This document shows, one piece after another, positions 8,649 through 18,356 of a stretch of 64,000 nucleotides of DNA. The position numbers and the translations under genes are program-made. Each line of letters opens with the position of its first letter. Positions within the stretch are counted from its first letter, which is position 1. Source of the DNA: Massilia sp. UMI-21 (lineage in GTDB: Bacteria > Pseudomonadota > Gammaproteobacteria > Burkholderiales > Burkholderiaceae_D); assembly GCA_015277795.1 (NCBI GenBank), contig CP063848.1:4836001-4900000 (forward strand), given 5' to 3'. The notes beneath the pieces were generated by a model. That model made no database searches and was not told the origin of the DNA. It saw only the letters and a program-made list of their open reading frames with translations.

Positions 8649-9332
8649 GTGACACCCACCAATCCCAAAGTCCTGCCCTCGCGGGAATACGCCGCCTTCC
8701 TGTTCGACATGGATGGCACCATCCTGACCTCGATCAAGTCCGCCGAGCGGGTCTGGACCGCCTGGGCGCTGCGCCATGGGCTCGACCCGGTCAGCTTCGT
8801 GCCGACCATCCATGGCAAGCGCACCGAGGACAGCATCCGCAATCTCGGCCTGCCCGGCGTCGATCCGGTGGCCGAGGCGCTGGGCATCGCGCTGGCCGAG
8901 ATCGAGGACGTGGCCGACATCGAAGAGATTGCCGGTGTGGGCCGCTTCCTGGCCAGCCTGCCGCTCGAGCGCTGGGCCATCGTCACCTCGGCCTCGCGCG
9001 CCCTGGCCACGGCACGCATCGCCGCCGCCGGCCTGCCGCTGCCGCCGCTGCTGATCTCGGCCGAAGACGTGAAGCACGGCAAGCCGGCGCCCGATCCCTT
9101 CCTGCTGGGCGCGCAGAAGCTGGGCGTGGCGCCGCAGGATTGCCTGGTGTTCGAAGACACGCCGATCGGCCTGGCCGCGGCGGAAAGCGCCGGCATGGAC
9201 AGCATTGTGGTCACCGCGACGCACACGCATCCGGTCGAGACGCGCTCGGCCCCGGTGCCGGACTACGCCGATTTGATTGCCGTGCGGACGGAAAGTGGAT
9301 GGCTGAAGGTGCAGCGCAAGATCGGCCACTGA
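8649..9332 (+). CDS. HAD superfamily hydrolase (phosphatase-like)
   Basis: A 227-residue HAD-family phosphohydrolase, beta-phosphoglucomutase/sugar-phosphatase type. Motif I is FLFDMDGTI (nucleophile Asp and general acid Asp), motif II is IVTSASRALA (Ser/Thr), motif III is the Lys in KHGKPAPDPF, and motif IV is VFEDTPIGLAAAESAG with the Mg-binding acid. A short cap follows motif I. GTG 8649 is the most likely start: the first ATG in frame is inside motif I and the open frame continues upstream with no coding character. The substrate is probably a small sugar phosphate, but this cannot be read from sequence. Confidence 0.88.
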   Translation: MTPTNPKVLPSREYAAFLFDMDGTILTSIKSAERVWTAWALRHGLDPVSFVPTIHGKRTEDSIRNLGLPGVDPVAEALGIALAEIEDVADIEEIAGVGRFLASLPLERWAIVTSASRALATARIAAAGLPLPPLLISAEDVKHGKPAPDPFLLGAQKLGVAPQDCLVFEDTPIGLAAAESAGMDSIVVTATHTHPVETRSAPVPDYADLIAVRTESGWLKVQRKIGH

Positions 9333-9393
9333 TCTTGTACCGAGGCGGACGCACCCCACATCGATGGTATCGAAGAACTCCATGGAGCTGCGC

Positions 9394-9621
9394 ATGCACC
9401 GCTATCGCAACATGAGCGGCGACTCCGGCGTGGTCGCCTACGACATCGGCCAGGACGCGATCACCATCGAGTTCAGGGGCGGCGAGCGCTATCTGTACAC
9501 CGAGCGCAGCGCCGGGGCAGAAAACATTGCCAGGATGCAGGAACTGGCCCGCGAAGGCCGCGGGCTATCGACCTTCGTCAGCCAGCACATCCGCGCGCGC
9601 TACGCCAGGAAACTCCGCTGA
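9394..9621 (+). CDS. Small KTSC-like protein, unknown function
   Basis: A 75-residue protein with the pattern SGVVAYDIGQDAITIEF followed by GGERYLYT and a C-terminal LSTFVSQHIRARYA. This is like the short beta-rich KTSC domain, in which a small surface sheet is followed by a helix. I choose ATG 9394 because GGAG lies 6 nt upstream; ATG 9382 and ATG 9364 are in frame and cannot be excluded. It follows the HAD gene by 61 nt. Function unknown. Confidence 0.6.
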   Translation: MHRYRNMSGDSGVVAYDIGQDAITIEFRGGERYLYTERSAGAENIARMQELAREGRGLSTFVSQHIRARYARKLR

Positions 9622-9641
9622 GCGCAACCGGGCTGAATCGA

Positions 9642-10115
9642 TCAGCCGGGCGGCGACTTGGGCGGATACGGGCTGCCATCCTTGTGCGAATAGGTCCCGG
9701 TGGCGCCGTCGTAGTGCAGGTCGATGTCGGGATAGGTCGCCGTATCTTCCTTGATGCGCGAACCCACGCACACGAACACGCCCTGCCCCCAGCTGCGGTT
9801 GACCAGGTGGTGCCCGTTTGGCTTTCCTGCCGGGAAGGCCGCGCAGTCGCCTGCGCGCATCAGGGTCTCGCCCTCGTCGGTGACCAGCACCAGTTCGCCC
9901 GAGACAACCATGACGAATTCGTCCTCGTGCGAGTGCCAGTGACGCTGCGAGGACGCCGCGCCGGGCTGGAGCTCGACCAGGTTGACGCCGAACTGGCTCA
10001 GGCCGCCGGCGTCGCCCAGTGCCTGCCTGGTGCGTCCATCCACCAGTTCGGCGAAGGGCTCGGGGTAGCCGGTGCCTTTCAGTACGGGAATGCTGCTCAG
10101 GTCCAGTCTCGACAT
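9642..10115 (-). CDS. Cupin domain protein
   Basis: A 157-residue single-cupin protein. The first metal-binding motif HWHSHEDEFVMVVSGE (His, His, Glu) is intact, and the second motif is marked by GKPNGHHLVN. The family spans isomerases, dioxygenases and small-molecule sensors, so no reaction can be assigned. It starts 55 nt downstream of paaZ on the same strand and may be read through from the paa operon, although it is not a known paa gene. Confidence 0.85.
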   Translation of the reverse strand: MSRLDLSSIPVLKGTGYPEPFAELVDGRTRQALGDAGGLSQFGVNLVELQPGAASSQRHWHSHEDEFVMVVSGELVLVTDEGETLMRAGDCAAFPAGKPNGHHLVNRSWGQGVFVCVGSRIKEDTATYPDIDLHYDGATGTYSHKDGSPYPPKSPPG

Positions 10116-10170
10116 GCGATGCTCTCCATGGTTGGTTCCGCAGGCGGCAACGCCGCCCGCGGGCCGGCAA

Positions 10171-12222
10171 TCAGCCGCGCTTTTGTACCAGCGTCAGGAT
10201 ATCGTAACTCGCCACCAGTTCGTCGTGTTGATTCGTTACCTGCACGTCCCAGGCCACCACGCCCTGGCCGCGGCCCTGCTCGTCGACACGGTTGCGGTCG
10301 ACCTTGCGCTTGCAGGTGAGGCGTGCGCGGATGGTGTCGCCGATCGCCACCGGGGCCACGAAGCGCAGGTTGTCCAGGCCGTAGTTGGCCAGCACCGGGC
10401 CCGGCGCCGGCGACACGAACAGGCCCGCCGCCGCCGACAGCACGAAGTAGCCGTGCGCGATGCGCTTGCCGAACTGGGTGTCCTTGGCCGCGATCTCGTC
10501 GAAGTGCATGTAGAAGTAGTCGCCCGAGACGCCGCCGAAATTGACGATGTCGGCTTCGCTCACGGTGCGGCGGTGGGTCAGCAGCGAGTGGCCCACTTCC
10601 AGGTCTTCGAACCAGCGGCGGAAGGGGTGCACTTCCGTTTCCTTGACCGCGCCGCCGCGCACGTACTCGCCCGTCACGGCAGTCAGCATGGTGGGCGAGC
10701 CCTGCACCGCGGCGCGCTGCAGGAAGTGTTTCACGGCGCGGATGCCGCCCAGCTCCTCGCCGCCGCCGGCGCGGCCCGGGCCGCCGTGCTTCAGTTGCGG
10801 CAGCGGCGAGCCGTGGCCGGTGGAATCCACCGCCGATTCGCGCTCGAGAATGTGCACCCGGCCGTGCGAGGCAGCGGCGACCGGCACCGCATGGGCGGCA
10901 ATCGCCGGGTCCCTGGTCACCAGCGTCGTCACCAGGCTGCCCTTGCCGCGCGCGGCCAAATGCAGGGCTTCGTCGATGTCGCGGTAGGTCATCATCGTGC
11001 TGACCGGGCCGAAGGCTTCGATGTCGTGCACGGCGTCGTTGACCATCGCATTCCGGCACAGCAGCAGGGTCGGCGCGAAGAAGGCGCCGCTAGCTGCGCC
11101 CTCGCCCACCGGGCTGAAACCGTCGCGGGCGCTGAACAACACTTCATTACCGCGCGCCAGCATCTCGACGCGTTCCGACACGTCGCGGTGCTGGTCCATC
11201 GAGGCCAGCGCCCCCATGCGCACGCCCTCGACCTTCGGGTTGCCGACCGTGATCCTGGTCAGGCGCTCGCGCAGGCGCGCGCCCACGGCATCGGCATGCT
11301 GCTCGGGCACGATGACGCGGCGGATCGCGGTGCACTTCTGGCCCGCCTTGCCGGTCATCTCGCGCGCGACTTCCTTCACGAACAGGTCGAATTCGGGGTC
11401 GTCGGGCGTCACGTCCGGCGCCAGGATGGCGCAGTTCAGCGAGTCGGCTTCGGCGGTGAACGGCACCGATTCGCGGATCAGGTTCGGGTTGGCCTTCAGC
11501 TTGGCGGCGGTGTCGGCCGAGCCGGTGAAGGTGACCGCGTCGAAGCCGCCCAGGCGATCGAGCAGGTCGCCGGTGGAACCGATGACCAGCTGCAGCGCGC
11601 CTTCCGGCAGCAGCTTCGATTCCATCATCATCTTGACGGTGGCCTGGGTCAGGTAGCTGGTGGCGGTGGCCGGCTTGACGATGCAGGGCATCGCGGCCAG
11701 GAAGCTCGGCGCGAATTTTTCCAGCATGCCCCAGATCGGGAAGTTGAAGGCGTTGATGTGCACGGCAAGGCCGCCGCGCGGCACCAGGATGTGGGTGCCG
11801 GCGAAGCCGCCGCGCTTGCCCAGGGCGATCGCCGGACCTTCGTGCAGCACGTTCGAGGACGGCAGCTCGCGGCCGCCCATGCTGGCGTAGGCGAACAGGG
11901 TGCCGATGCCGCCTTCGACGTCGACCCAGCTGTCCGGGCGGGTGGCGCCGGTGAGATGCGAGATCTCGTACAGTTCTTCCTTGCGCTCCATCATGTACAT
12001 GGCCAGGGCCTTCAGGCGCTGGGCGCGCTGCTGGAAGTCGAGCGCCATCAGGGCCGGGATGCCGGTCTTGCGGCCATAGGTGACGGCTTCGTCGAAGTCG
12101 ATCTTCTCGGCGTGGGTGTGATAGATGAGTTCGTTGTTCAGCGCGCTGTGCAGCGGCGTGTGTGCTTCAGTCCCATGCCAGCGGCCGGCGATCAGGCTTT
12201 GCAGGGTTGCGATGTTGCCCAT
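10171..12222 (-). CDS. paaZ: PaaZ: oxepin-CoA hydrolase / semialdehyde dehydrogenase
   Basis: PaaZ opens the oxepin-CoA ring and oxidises the resulting aldehyde to 3-oxo-5,6-dehydrosuberyl-CoA. The 683 residues carry the expected two domains. The N-terminal aldehyde dehydrogenase (about residues 1-520) has the NAD fold motif TFTGSADTAA, the general base Glu in FTAEADSLN and the catalytic Cys in GQKCTAIRR. The C-terminal MaoC-type hydratase (about 540-683) has FGGVSGDYFYMHFDE and RIAHGYFVLSAAAG with the Asp/His pair. A GGAGACGAACAAG ribosome site precedes the ATG. It is the last classical paa gene of the operon, 25 nt after paaY. Confidence 0.96.
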   Translation of the reverse strand: MGNIATLQSLIAGRWHGTEAHTPLHSALNNELIYHTHAEKIDFDEAVTYGRKTGIPALMALDFQQRAQRLKALAMYMMERKEELYEISHLTGATRPDSWVDVEGGIGTLFAYASMGGRELPSSNVLHEGPAIALGKRGGFAGTHILVPRGGLAVHINAFNFPIWGMLEKFAPSFLAAMPCIVKPATATSYLTQATVKMMMESKLLPEGALQLVIGSTGDLLDRLGGFDAVTFTGSADTAAKLKANPNLIRESVPFTAEADSLNCAILAPDVTPDDPEFDLFVKEVAREMTGKAGQKCTAIRRVIVPEQHADAVGARLRERLTRITVGNPKVEGVRMGALASMDQHRDVSERVEMLARGNEVLFSARDGFSPVGEGAASGAFFAPTLLLCRNAMVNDAVHDIEAFGPVSTMMTYRDIDEALHLAARGKGSLVTTLVTRDPAIAAHAVPVAAASHGRVHILERESAVDSTGHGSPLPQLKHGGPGRAGGGEELGGIRAVKHFLQRAAVQGSPTMLTAVTGEYVRGGAVKETEVHPFRRWFEDLEVGHSLLTHRRTVSEADIVNFGGVSGDYFYMHFDEIAAKDTQFGKRIAHGYFVLSAAAGLFVSPAPGPVLANYGLDNLRFVAPVAIGDTIRARLTCKRKVDRNRVDEQGRGQGVVAWDVQVTNQHDELVASYDILTLVQKRG

Positions 12223-12247
12223 CTTGTTCGTCTCCGTTCTTGTCTCT

Positions 12248-12847
12248 TCAGGTTTTCGGTTTGTGCATGCCGCTGGGGTCGAATTCGATGCCCTTGCGGT
12301 TCGGCTCGACCTCGCTCAGCGCCTCGACCTCGCGCATGCCCTGCAGCGAGCGCACGTTCAGCTCGTGGTACTGGCGCGTGCCGAAGCTCTTCCACCGCAC
12401 GTCGTCATCGGTGAGTTCACGCATGATTTTCGCGGGCGTGCCCATCACCATGCTGCGCGGCGGGATGATCATCCCGGCCTTCACGAAGCTCATGGCGGCG
12501 ACGATCGATTCTTCGCCGACCACCGCCTTGTCCATCACCACCGCATTCATGCCCACCATCGCGTTGCGCTTGATGCGGCAGCCGTGCAGCACCGCGCCGT
12601 GGCCGATGTGGCCGTCGACCTCGACCACGGTGTCCTCGCCGGCGAAGCCGTGCATCACGCAGGTATCCTGCAGGTTGGCGCCCTCTTCCAGCACCAGTCG
12701 GCCGAAGTCGCCGCGCATCGAGGCCAGCGGGCCGATGTAGCAGCGCGGGCCGACGATCACGTCGCCGATCAGGACCGCGCTCGGATGCACGTAGGCACTC
12801 GGATGCACCACCGGCCGCACGCCGTCGATCTCGTACACCTTGACCAT
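12248..12847 (-). CDS. paaY: PaaY: gamma-carbonic-anhydrase-like thioesterase
   Basis: PaaY is a left-handed beta-helix protein of the hexapeptide-repeat/gamma-carbonic anhydrase family, reported to hydrolyse stalled CoA thioesters of the phenylacetate route. The 199 residues show the hexapeptide pattern (VVHPSAYVHPSAVLIGDVIVGPRCYIG...) and metal ligands in HGFAGEDTVVEVDGHIGHG. I start at MVKVYEIDG (12847), 2 nt after the thiolase stop, because the longer frame only reads back into that gene. Order J-Y-Z is conserved with other paa clusters. Confidence 0.92.
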   Translation of the reverse strand: MVKVYEIDGVRPVVHPSAYVHPSAVLIGDVIVGPRCYIGPLASMRGDFGRLVLEEGANLQDTCVMHGFAGEDTVVEVDGHIGHGAVLHGCRIKRNAMVGMNAVVMDKAVVGEESIVAAMSFVKAGMIIPPRSMVMGTPAKIMRELTDDDVRWKSFGTRQYHELNVRSLQGMREVEALSEVEPNRKGIEFDPSGMHKPKT

Positions 12848-12849
12848 GC

Positions 12850-14052
<1,203 letters not shown>

Positions 14053-14073
14053 GGTGTCTCCTCGATGTTCTAT

Positions 14074-15399
14074 TCAATTCTTGGGGCGCCGGTCGACCAC
14101 CCGACGGGCCTTGCCGGTCAGGGTGCGCTCGATGCCGCCTGGCGGGGCGAGCGTCACGCGCGTGCTCACGCCCACAATGGTCTTGATGCGGTGCTGGAGT
14201 TCGCGGCACAGCAGTTCCACGTCGTCCTGCGACAGGGCGCCGTCACGTAGTTCGCCCAGCACTTCCAGCGTGTCGAGGTGGCCGCTTCGTTCCACCACCA
14301 GCTGGTACTGCGGCGCAAGCGCCGGCATCTTCAATATCAGTTCCTCGATCTGGCTCGGGAACACGTTCACGCCGCGGATGATCAGCATGTCGTCCGAGCG
14401 GCCGGTGATGCGGCTAATCCTGCGCATCGAACGCGAAGTCGGCGGCAGCAGGCGGGTCAGGTCGCGCGTGCGGTAGCGGATGATCGGCAGCGCTTCCTTG
14501 GTGAGCGAGGTGAACACCAGTTCGCCCTCCGCGCCGTCCGGCAGCACTTCGCCGGTATCGGGGTCGATGATCTCGGGGTAGAAATGGTCTTCCCAGATGG
14601 TCGGGCCGTCCTTGCTCTCGATGCACTCGCTGGCCACGCCCGGCCCCATCACTTCCGACAGGCCGTAGATGTCGACCGCGTCGATGCCGGCGCGCGCTTC
14701 GATCTCGCGGCGCATGGCGTCGGTCCAGGGCTCGGCCCCGAAGATGCCGACCTTGAGCGATGACGTGGCCGGGTCGATTCCCTGGCGCGCGAACTCCTCG
14801 ACGATGTTCAGCATGTACGAGGGCGTGACCATGATGATCGAGGGCTTGAAATCCTGGATCAGCTGCACCTGCTTCTCGGTCTGCCCGCCGGACATCGGGA
14901 TCACCGTGCAGCCGAGCCGTTCGGCGCCATAGTGCGCGCCCAGGCCGCCGGTGAACAGGCCGTAGCCGTAGGAGATGTGCACCATGTCGCCGGCTCGTCC
15001 GCCGGCGGCGCGGATCGAGCGCGCCACCACGCCGGCCCAGGTGTCGATGTCCTTCTGGGTATAGCCGACCACGGTGGCCTTGCCGGTGGTGCCGCTCGAG
15101 GCGTGGATGCGCACCACCTGCTCGCGCGGCACCGCGAACAGGCCGAAGGGGTAGTTGTCGCGCAGGGTCTTCTTGTCGGTGAAGGGGAACTTCGCCAGGT
15201 CGGCCAGCGACTTCAGGTCATCGGGGTGCACGCCGGCGGCGTCGAAGGCGGCGCGGTAGTGCGGCACGTTCTCGTAGGCGTGGCGCAGCGACCACTTCAG
15301 GCGCTCCAGCTGCAGGGCCTGCAGCTCGTCGCGGCTGGCGCGTTCGATCGGTTCCAGCTCTTCCGGTGCCGGAGCCTTGGAAAATGCGCGTTGTACCAT
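14074..15399 (-). CDS. paaK: Phenylacetate-CoA ligase
   Basis: PaaK activates phenylacetate with ATP and CoA, the entry step of the pathway. The 441 residues contain the P-loop-like SSGTTGKATVVGYT of adenylate-forming enzymes, DIYGLSEVMGPGVA, and the C-terminal lid with MLIIRGVNVFPSQIEE. I start at MVQRAFSK (15399) because a strong GAGGAGG lies just upstream; the frame extends 8 codons further to an ATG at 15423 with no ribosome site. It is 29 nt after paaI. Confidence 0.95.
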   Translation of the reverse strand: MVQRAFSKAPAPEELEPIERASRDELQALQLERLKWSLRHAYENVPHYRAAFDAAGVHPDDLKSLADLAKFPFTDKKTLRDNYPFGLFAVPREQVVRIHASSGTTGKATVVGYTQKDIDTWAGVVARSIRAAGGRAGDMVHISYGYGLFTGGLGAHYGAERLGCTVIPMSGGQTEKQVQLIQDFKPSIIMVTPSYMLNIVEEFARQGIDPATSSLKVGIFGAEPWTDAMRREIEARAGIDAVDIYGLSEVMGPGVASECIESKDGPTIWEDHFYPEIIDPDTGEVLPDGAEGELVFTSLTKEALPIIRYRTRDLTRLLPPTSRSMRRISRITGRSDDMLIIRGVNVFPSQIEELILKMPALAPQYQLVVERSGHLDTLEVLGELRDGALSQDDVELLCRELQHRIKTIVGVSTRVTLAPPGGIERTLTGKARRVVDRRPKN

Positions 15400-15428
15400 C
15401 TCGACCTCCTCGTCGTCTTGCACGATCC

Positions 15429-15878
15429 TTAAGCGCCGGCGTCTGCCACCATGCCGCTAACCCGGTGCGACTTGCCGCGGAACAGCGCCACGCCGCGTCC
15501 CTCCTGGTTGGTGACCTTGATGTCGTAGACGCCGGTCTTGCCCTGCAGGGCCTGCTCCACCGCTTCGGCCACCAGCACGTCGCCCGCGCGTCCGGGCGAC
15601 AGGTAATCGATGGTGCAGCCGGCGCCCACGGTATTGAAATTGTGCGAATTGCAGGCAAACGCAAAGGCGCTGTCGGCCAGCATGAAGATGTAGCCGCCGT
15701 GGCAGGTCGCGTGCCCATTGAGCATGTCGGCGCGCACCCGCATCGACATGCGCGCATAGCCGGGGCGGATCTCGTCGAGCGTCATGCCCAGCGCCTGGCT
15801 GGCCGGGTCGCGTTCGTACATGGTCTTGCCGGCCAGCTCGGCCAGCGCCTGCAGTTCGCCGTGCCGATCGCTATGCAT
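15429..15878 (-). CDS. paaI: PaaI: hydroxyphenylacetyl-CoA thioesterase
   Basis: PaaI is a hot-dog fold thioesterase that frees CoA from hydroxylated phenylacetyl-CoA dead-end products. The 149 residues carry NGHATCHGGYIFMLADSAFA, which includes the HGG turn and the catalytic Asp of this subfamily. ATG 15878 overlaps the last 8 bases of paaH, so translation is coupled; a longer frame to 15953 lies fully inside paaH and is rejected. Confidence 0.93.
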   Translation of the reverse strand: MHSDRHGELQALAELAGKTMYERDPASQALGMTLDEIRPGYARMSMRVRADMLNGHATCHGGYIFMLADSAFAFACNSHNFNTVGAGCTIDYLSPGRAGDVLVAEAVEQALQGKTGVYDIKVTNQEGRGVALFRGKSHRVSGMVADAGA

Positions 15879-17409
15879 GGAAGCGCGCTCCGTGCGGATT
15901 GGCGGCCAGCTTGCGGCGCAACAGCGGCGAGACCCGGTAGCGGTCTTCGCCATAGGTGGCGGCCAGGTTCGACAGCACGGCGACGATGTGCTCCAGCCCG
16001 ACGCTGTCGGCCCAGGCGAGCGGGCCGCGCGGGTAGTTCACCCCTTTCTGCATCGCGATGTCGACTGCGCGCGCGTCGCACACACCCTGGTTGACGGCGT
16101 CGGCAGCCTCGTTGGCCAGCATGGCGACGGTGCGCATCACAGCCATGCCGGGCACGTCGTCGAGCCGGGTAACGGCGAAGCCGGCGGCCTGGAACAGGCC
16201 GACCACGGCGTTGTAAGCGGCCTCGCTGCACTGGTCGGCGCGCGCCAGCGCGATGCGGGTGGCGCCGGCCGGGTCCAGCAGCAGGTCGTAGACGACGGTG
16301 TCGTCGTGCCAGCTCTCGGCGGCGCGCTCCGTGGCGCTGCGGCCATCGGTGAGATACACGGCTGCGCCCTGGCACACGAAGCCCGGCGTATTGTCGAGGG
16401 CCTCTTCGTGCGGCAGCGCGTAACCGGCAGCGGCAAGGCGCGCCGCGAGTGGGGCGATCATGCCGGATTCGCCACCGACGATCGACACCGATGCCGGCCT
16501 CGCTTGCGGCGCTTCGGCCTGTGCGGCCGGCTTCTCGACGCCTTCGCCGTAGCGGTAGAAGCCGCGGCCGGTCTTGCGGCCCAGGAAGCCGGCATTGACC
16601 AGTTCCTGCTGCAGGATCGAGGGCGTGAAGCGCGGGTCGCCGAAATAGGCCTGGTAGACCGAGTTCGTGACCGAGAAGTTGACGTCGTGGCCGATCAGGT
16701 CCATCAGCTCGAAGGGACCCATGCGGAAACCGCCGCAGTCGCGCAGCACGGCGTCGATGGTGGCCGGGTCGCCGGCCTGTTCCAGCAGCAGGCGCAGGCT
16801 TTCCGCGTAATACGGACGGGCCACGCGGTTGACGATGAAGCCGGGCGTCGACTTCGCATGCACCGGGTTCTTGCCCCAGGCTTCGGCGGTGGCGTGGACC
16901 GTGTCGGCCACACCCTTGTCGGTGGCGATGCCGCTGATGACCTCCACCAGCGCCATCAGCGGCACCGGGTTGAAGAAGTGCATGCCGACCAGGCGCTCCG
17001 GACGGTGCAGCGGGGCGGCAATGGCGGTGACCGAGATCGACGATGTATTGGTGGCCAGGATGCAGTCGTCGCCGACGATGGTTTCCAGTTCGCCGAACAG
17101 GGCGCGCTTGGCGTCCAGGTTCTCGACGATGGCTTCGACCACCAGCGCGGCGGCGCCGGCTTCCTGCAGCGTGCCGATGCGCTTCAGGCGCGCACACGCC
17201 GCCTCCGCGTCCTCGAGGCGCATGCGGCCTTTCTCGACCAGCCTGGCGTAGGCCTTGTCGATGCCGGCAATCGCCTTGTCGGCCGCTTCGGGCCGGGTGT
17301 CGAACAGCAGCACCTGGTGGCCCGCGCTGGCGGCTACTTGCGCGATGCCGGCACCCATGGCGCCGCTGCCGACGACGGCGACGATGCTGTTTTTCGGAAG
17401 TGCCTGCAT
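15871..17409 (-). CDS. paaH: PaaH: 3-hydroxyadipyl-CoA dehydrogenase
   Basis: PaaH oxidises 3-hydroxyadipyl-CoA with NAD+ in the lower, beta-oxidation-like part of the pathway. The 512 residues begin with a Rossmann fold (VVGSGAMGAGIAQVAASAG) and continue with two 3-hydroxyacyl-CoA dehydrogenase C-terminal domains; GFIVNRVARPYYAE marks the first one. The double C-terminal domain is typical for PaaH and distinguishes it from short ~300-residue enzymes. It starts 4 nt after paaG behind GGGAGAA. Confidence 0.95.
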   Translation of the reverse strand: MQALPKNSIVAVVGSGAMGAGIAQVAASAGHQVLLFDTRPEAADKAIAGIDKAYARLVEKGRMRLEDAEAACARLKRIGTLQEAGAAALVVEAIVENLDAKRALFGELETIVGDDCILATNTSSISVTAIAAPLHRPERLVGMHFFNPVPLMALVEVISGIATDKGVADTVHATAEAWGKNPVHAKSTPGFIVNRVARPYYAESLRLLLEQAGDPATIDAVLRDCGGFRMGPFELMDLIGHDVNFSVTNSVYQAYFGDPRFTPSILQQELVNAGFLGRKTGRGFYRYGEGVEKPAAQAEAPQARPASVSIVGGESGMIAPLAARLAAAGYALPHEEALDNTPGFVCQGAAVYLTDGRSATERAAESWHDDTVVYDLLLDPAGATRIALARADQCSEAAYNAVVGLFQAAGFAVTRLDDVPGMAVMRTVAMLANEAADAVNQGVCDARAVDIAMQKGVNYPRGPLAWADSVGLEHIVAVLSNLAATYGEDRYRVSPLLRRKLAANPHGARFHA

Positions 17410-17413
17410 GTTC

Positions 17414-18205
17414 TTATTCTCCCTTGAAGTGCGCCGGACGCTTGGCGATGAAGGCGGCGACGCCTTCGCGGTAGTCGTGGCTGTAGCCCAGTTCGCGCAT
17501 CATCTCGCCTTCGAGCTTGAGCTGTTCCGGCAGGGTGTTGGACCAGCTGGCCTGCAGGGCTTTCTTGGTGAAGGCCAGGCCGCGGGTCGGCGCGGCGGCG
17601 AAGTGCTCGGCCATGGCCATGGCCTGGTCCATCAGCGCGTCGTCGGGCACGCAGGCCCAGATCAGGCCCCATTGCTCGGCCTTCTCGGCGGTGAGCTTCT
17701 CGCCCAGCATGGCCAGCCCGGTGGCGCGCGCCGGGCCGATCAGGCGCGGCAGGTGCCAGGTGCCGCCGGTGTCGGGGATCAGCCCGAGCTTGCAGAAGGC
17801 TTCGATGAAGCTGGCCGATTTCGCGGCCAGCACGATGTCGCAGGCCAGGGCCAGGTTGGCGCCGGCGCCGGCGGCCACGCCGTTGACCGCGCAGATCACC
17901 GGCATCGGCAGCGACTTGAGCGTCAGCACCAGCGGGGCGTAGAACTTCTCGACCGATTCGCCCAGGTCGACGCCGGGTGCGCCCGGCGCCACGGCGCGGT
18001 CTTGCAGGTCCTGGCCGGCGCAGAAACCGCGGCCGGCGCCGGTCAGCACCAGCACCCGCACGGATTTGTCGGCCTGCAGCTTGTCGAGGGCGTCGCGCAC
18101 TTCGAGGTGCATGGCCTGGGTGAAGCTGTTCAGGCGGTCGGGGCGGTTCAGGGTCAGGAGGGCGATGCCGTTCTCGATCTTGAACTGGATGGATTCGTAG
18201 CTCAT
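17414..18205 (-). CDS. paaG: PaaG: 1,2-epoxyphenylacetyl-CoA isomerase
   Basis: PaaG is a crotonase-fold enzyme that isomerises the ring epoxide to oxepin-CoA and also moves double bonds in the lower pathway. The 263 residues contain the oxyanion-hole segments RGFCAGQDLQDR and VNGVAAGAGANLALACD and the catalytic region SFIEAFCKLGLIPDTGG. MSYESIQF (18205) is chosen as start because GGAGA lies 8 nt upstream, while the ATG at 18217 would sit inside that site. It is separated from paaE by 151 bp that hold a repeat. Confidence 0.95.
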   Translation of the reverse strand: MSYESIQFKIENGIALLTLNRPDRLNSFTQAMHLEVRDALDKLQADKSVRVLVLTGAGRGFCAGQDLQDRAVAPGAPGVDLGESVEKFYAPLVLTLKSLPMPVICAVNGVAAGAGANLALACDIVLAAKSASFIEAFCKLGLIPDTGGTWHLPRLIGPARATGLAMLGEKLTAEKAEQWGLIWACVPDDALMDQAMAMAEHFAAAPTRGLAFTKKALQASWSNTLPEQLKLEGEMMRELGYSHDYREGVAAFIAKRPAHFKGE

Positions 18206-18239
18206 GGTTGTCTCCAAGTCTTATTGTTGTCCTATGCTC

Positions 18240-18322
18240 CGTCATTCCCGCGAAGGCGGGAATCCAGGTTCGTTGCCGAGCTACGAACGTCCAATTGGAT
18301 CCCGGCCTTCGCCGGGATGACG
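18240..18322. repeat. dRS3-like inverted repeat (ATTCCC...GGGAAT type) inside the paa operon
   Basis: CGTCATTCCCGCGAAGGC starts at 18240 and its diverged complement GCCTTCGCCGGGATGACG ends at 18322, giving an 83-bp element with two local hairpins and one long pairing. This CGTCATTCCCGCG...GGGAATCC type is a common dispersed repeat of proteobacteria and resembles the Neisseria dRS3 unit. It lies in the only larger gap (151 bp) of the operon apart from paaA-paaB, between paaE and paaG. Confidence 0.8.
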
Positions 18323-18356
18323 GTCTTTAAGCAAACGGTGCAGGCAAGCGCCGCGC

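Noticed and set aside
10072..12414. 780-codon open frame antisense to paaZ and paaY
   Set aside because: Typical shadow of high-GC coding DNA; composition rich in Arg, Gly, His and Val without recognisable domains.
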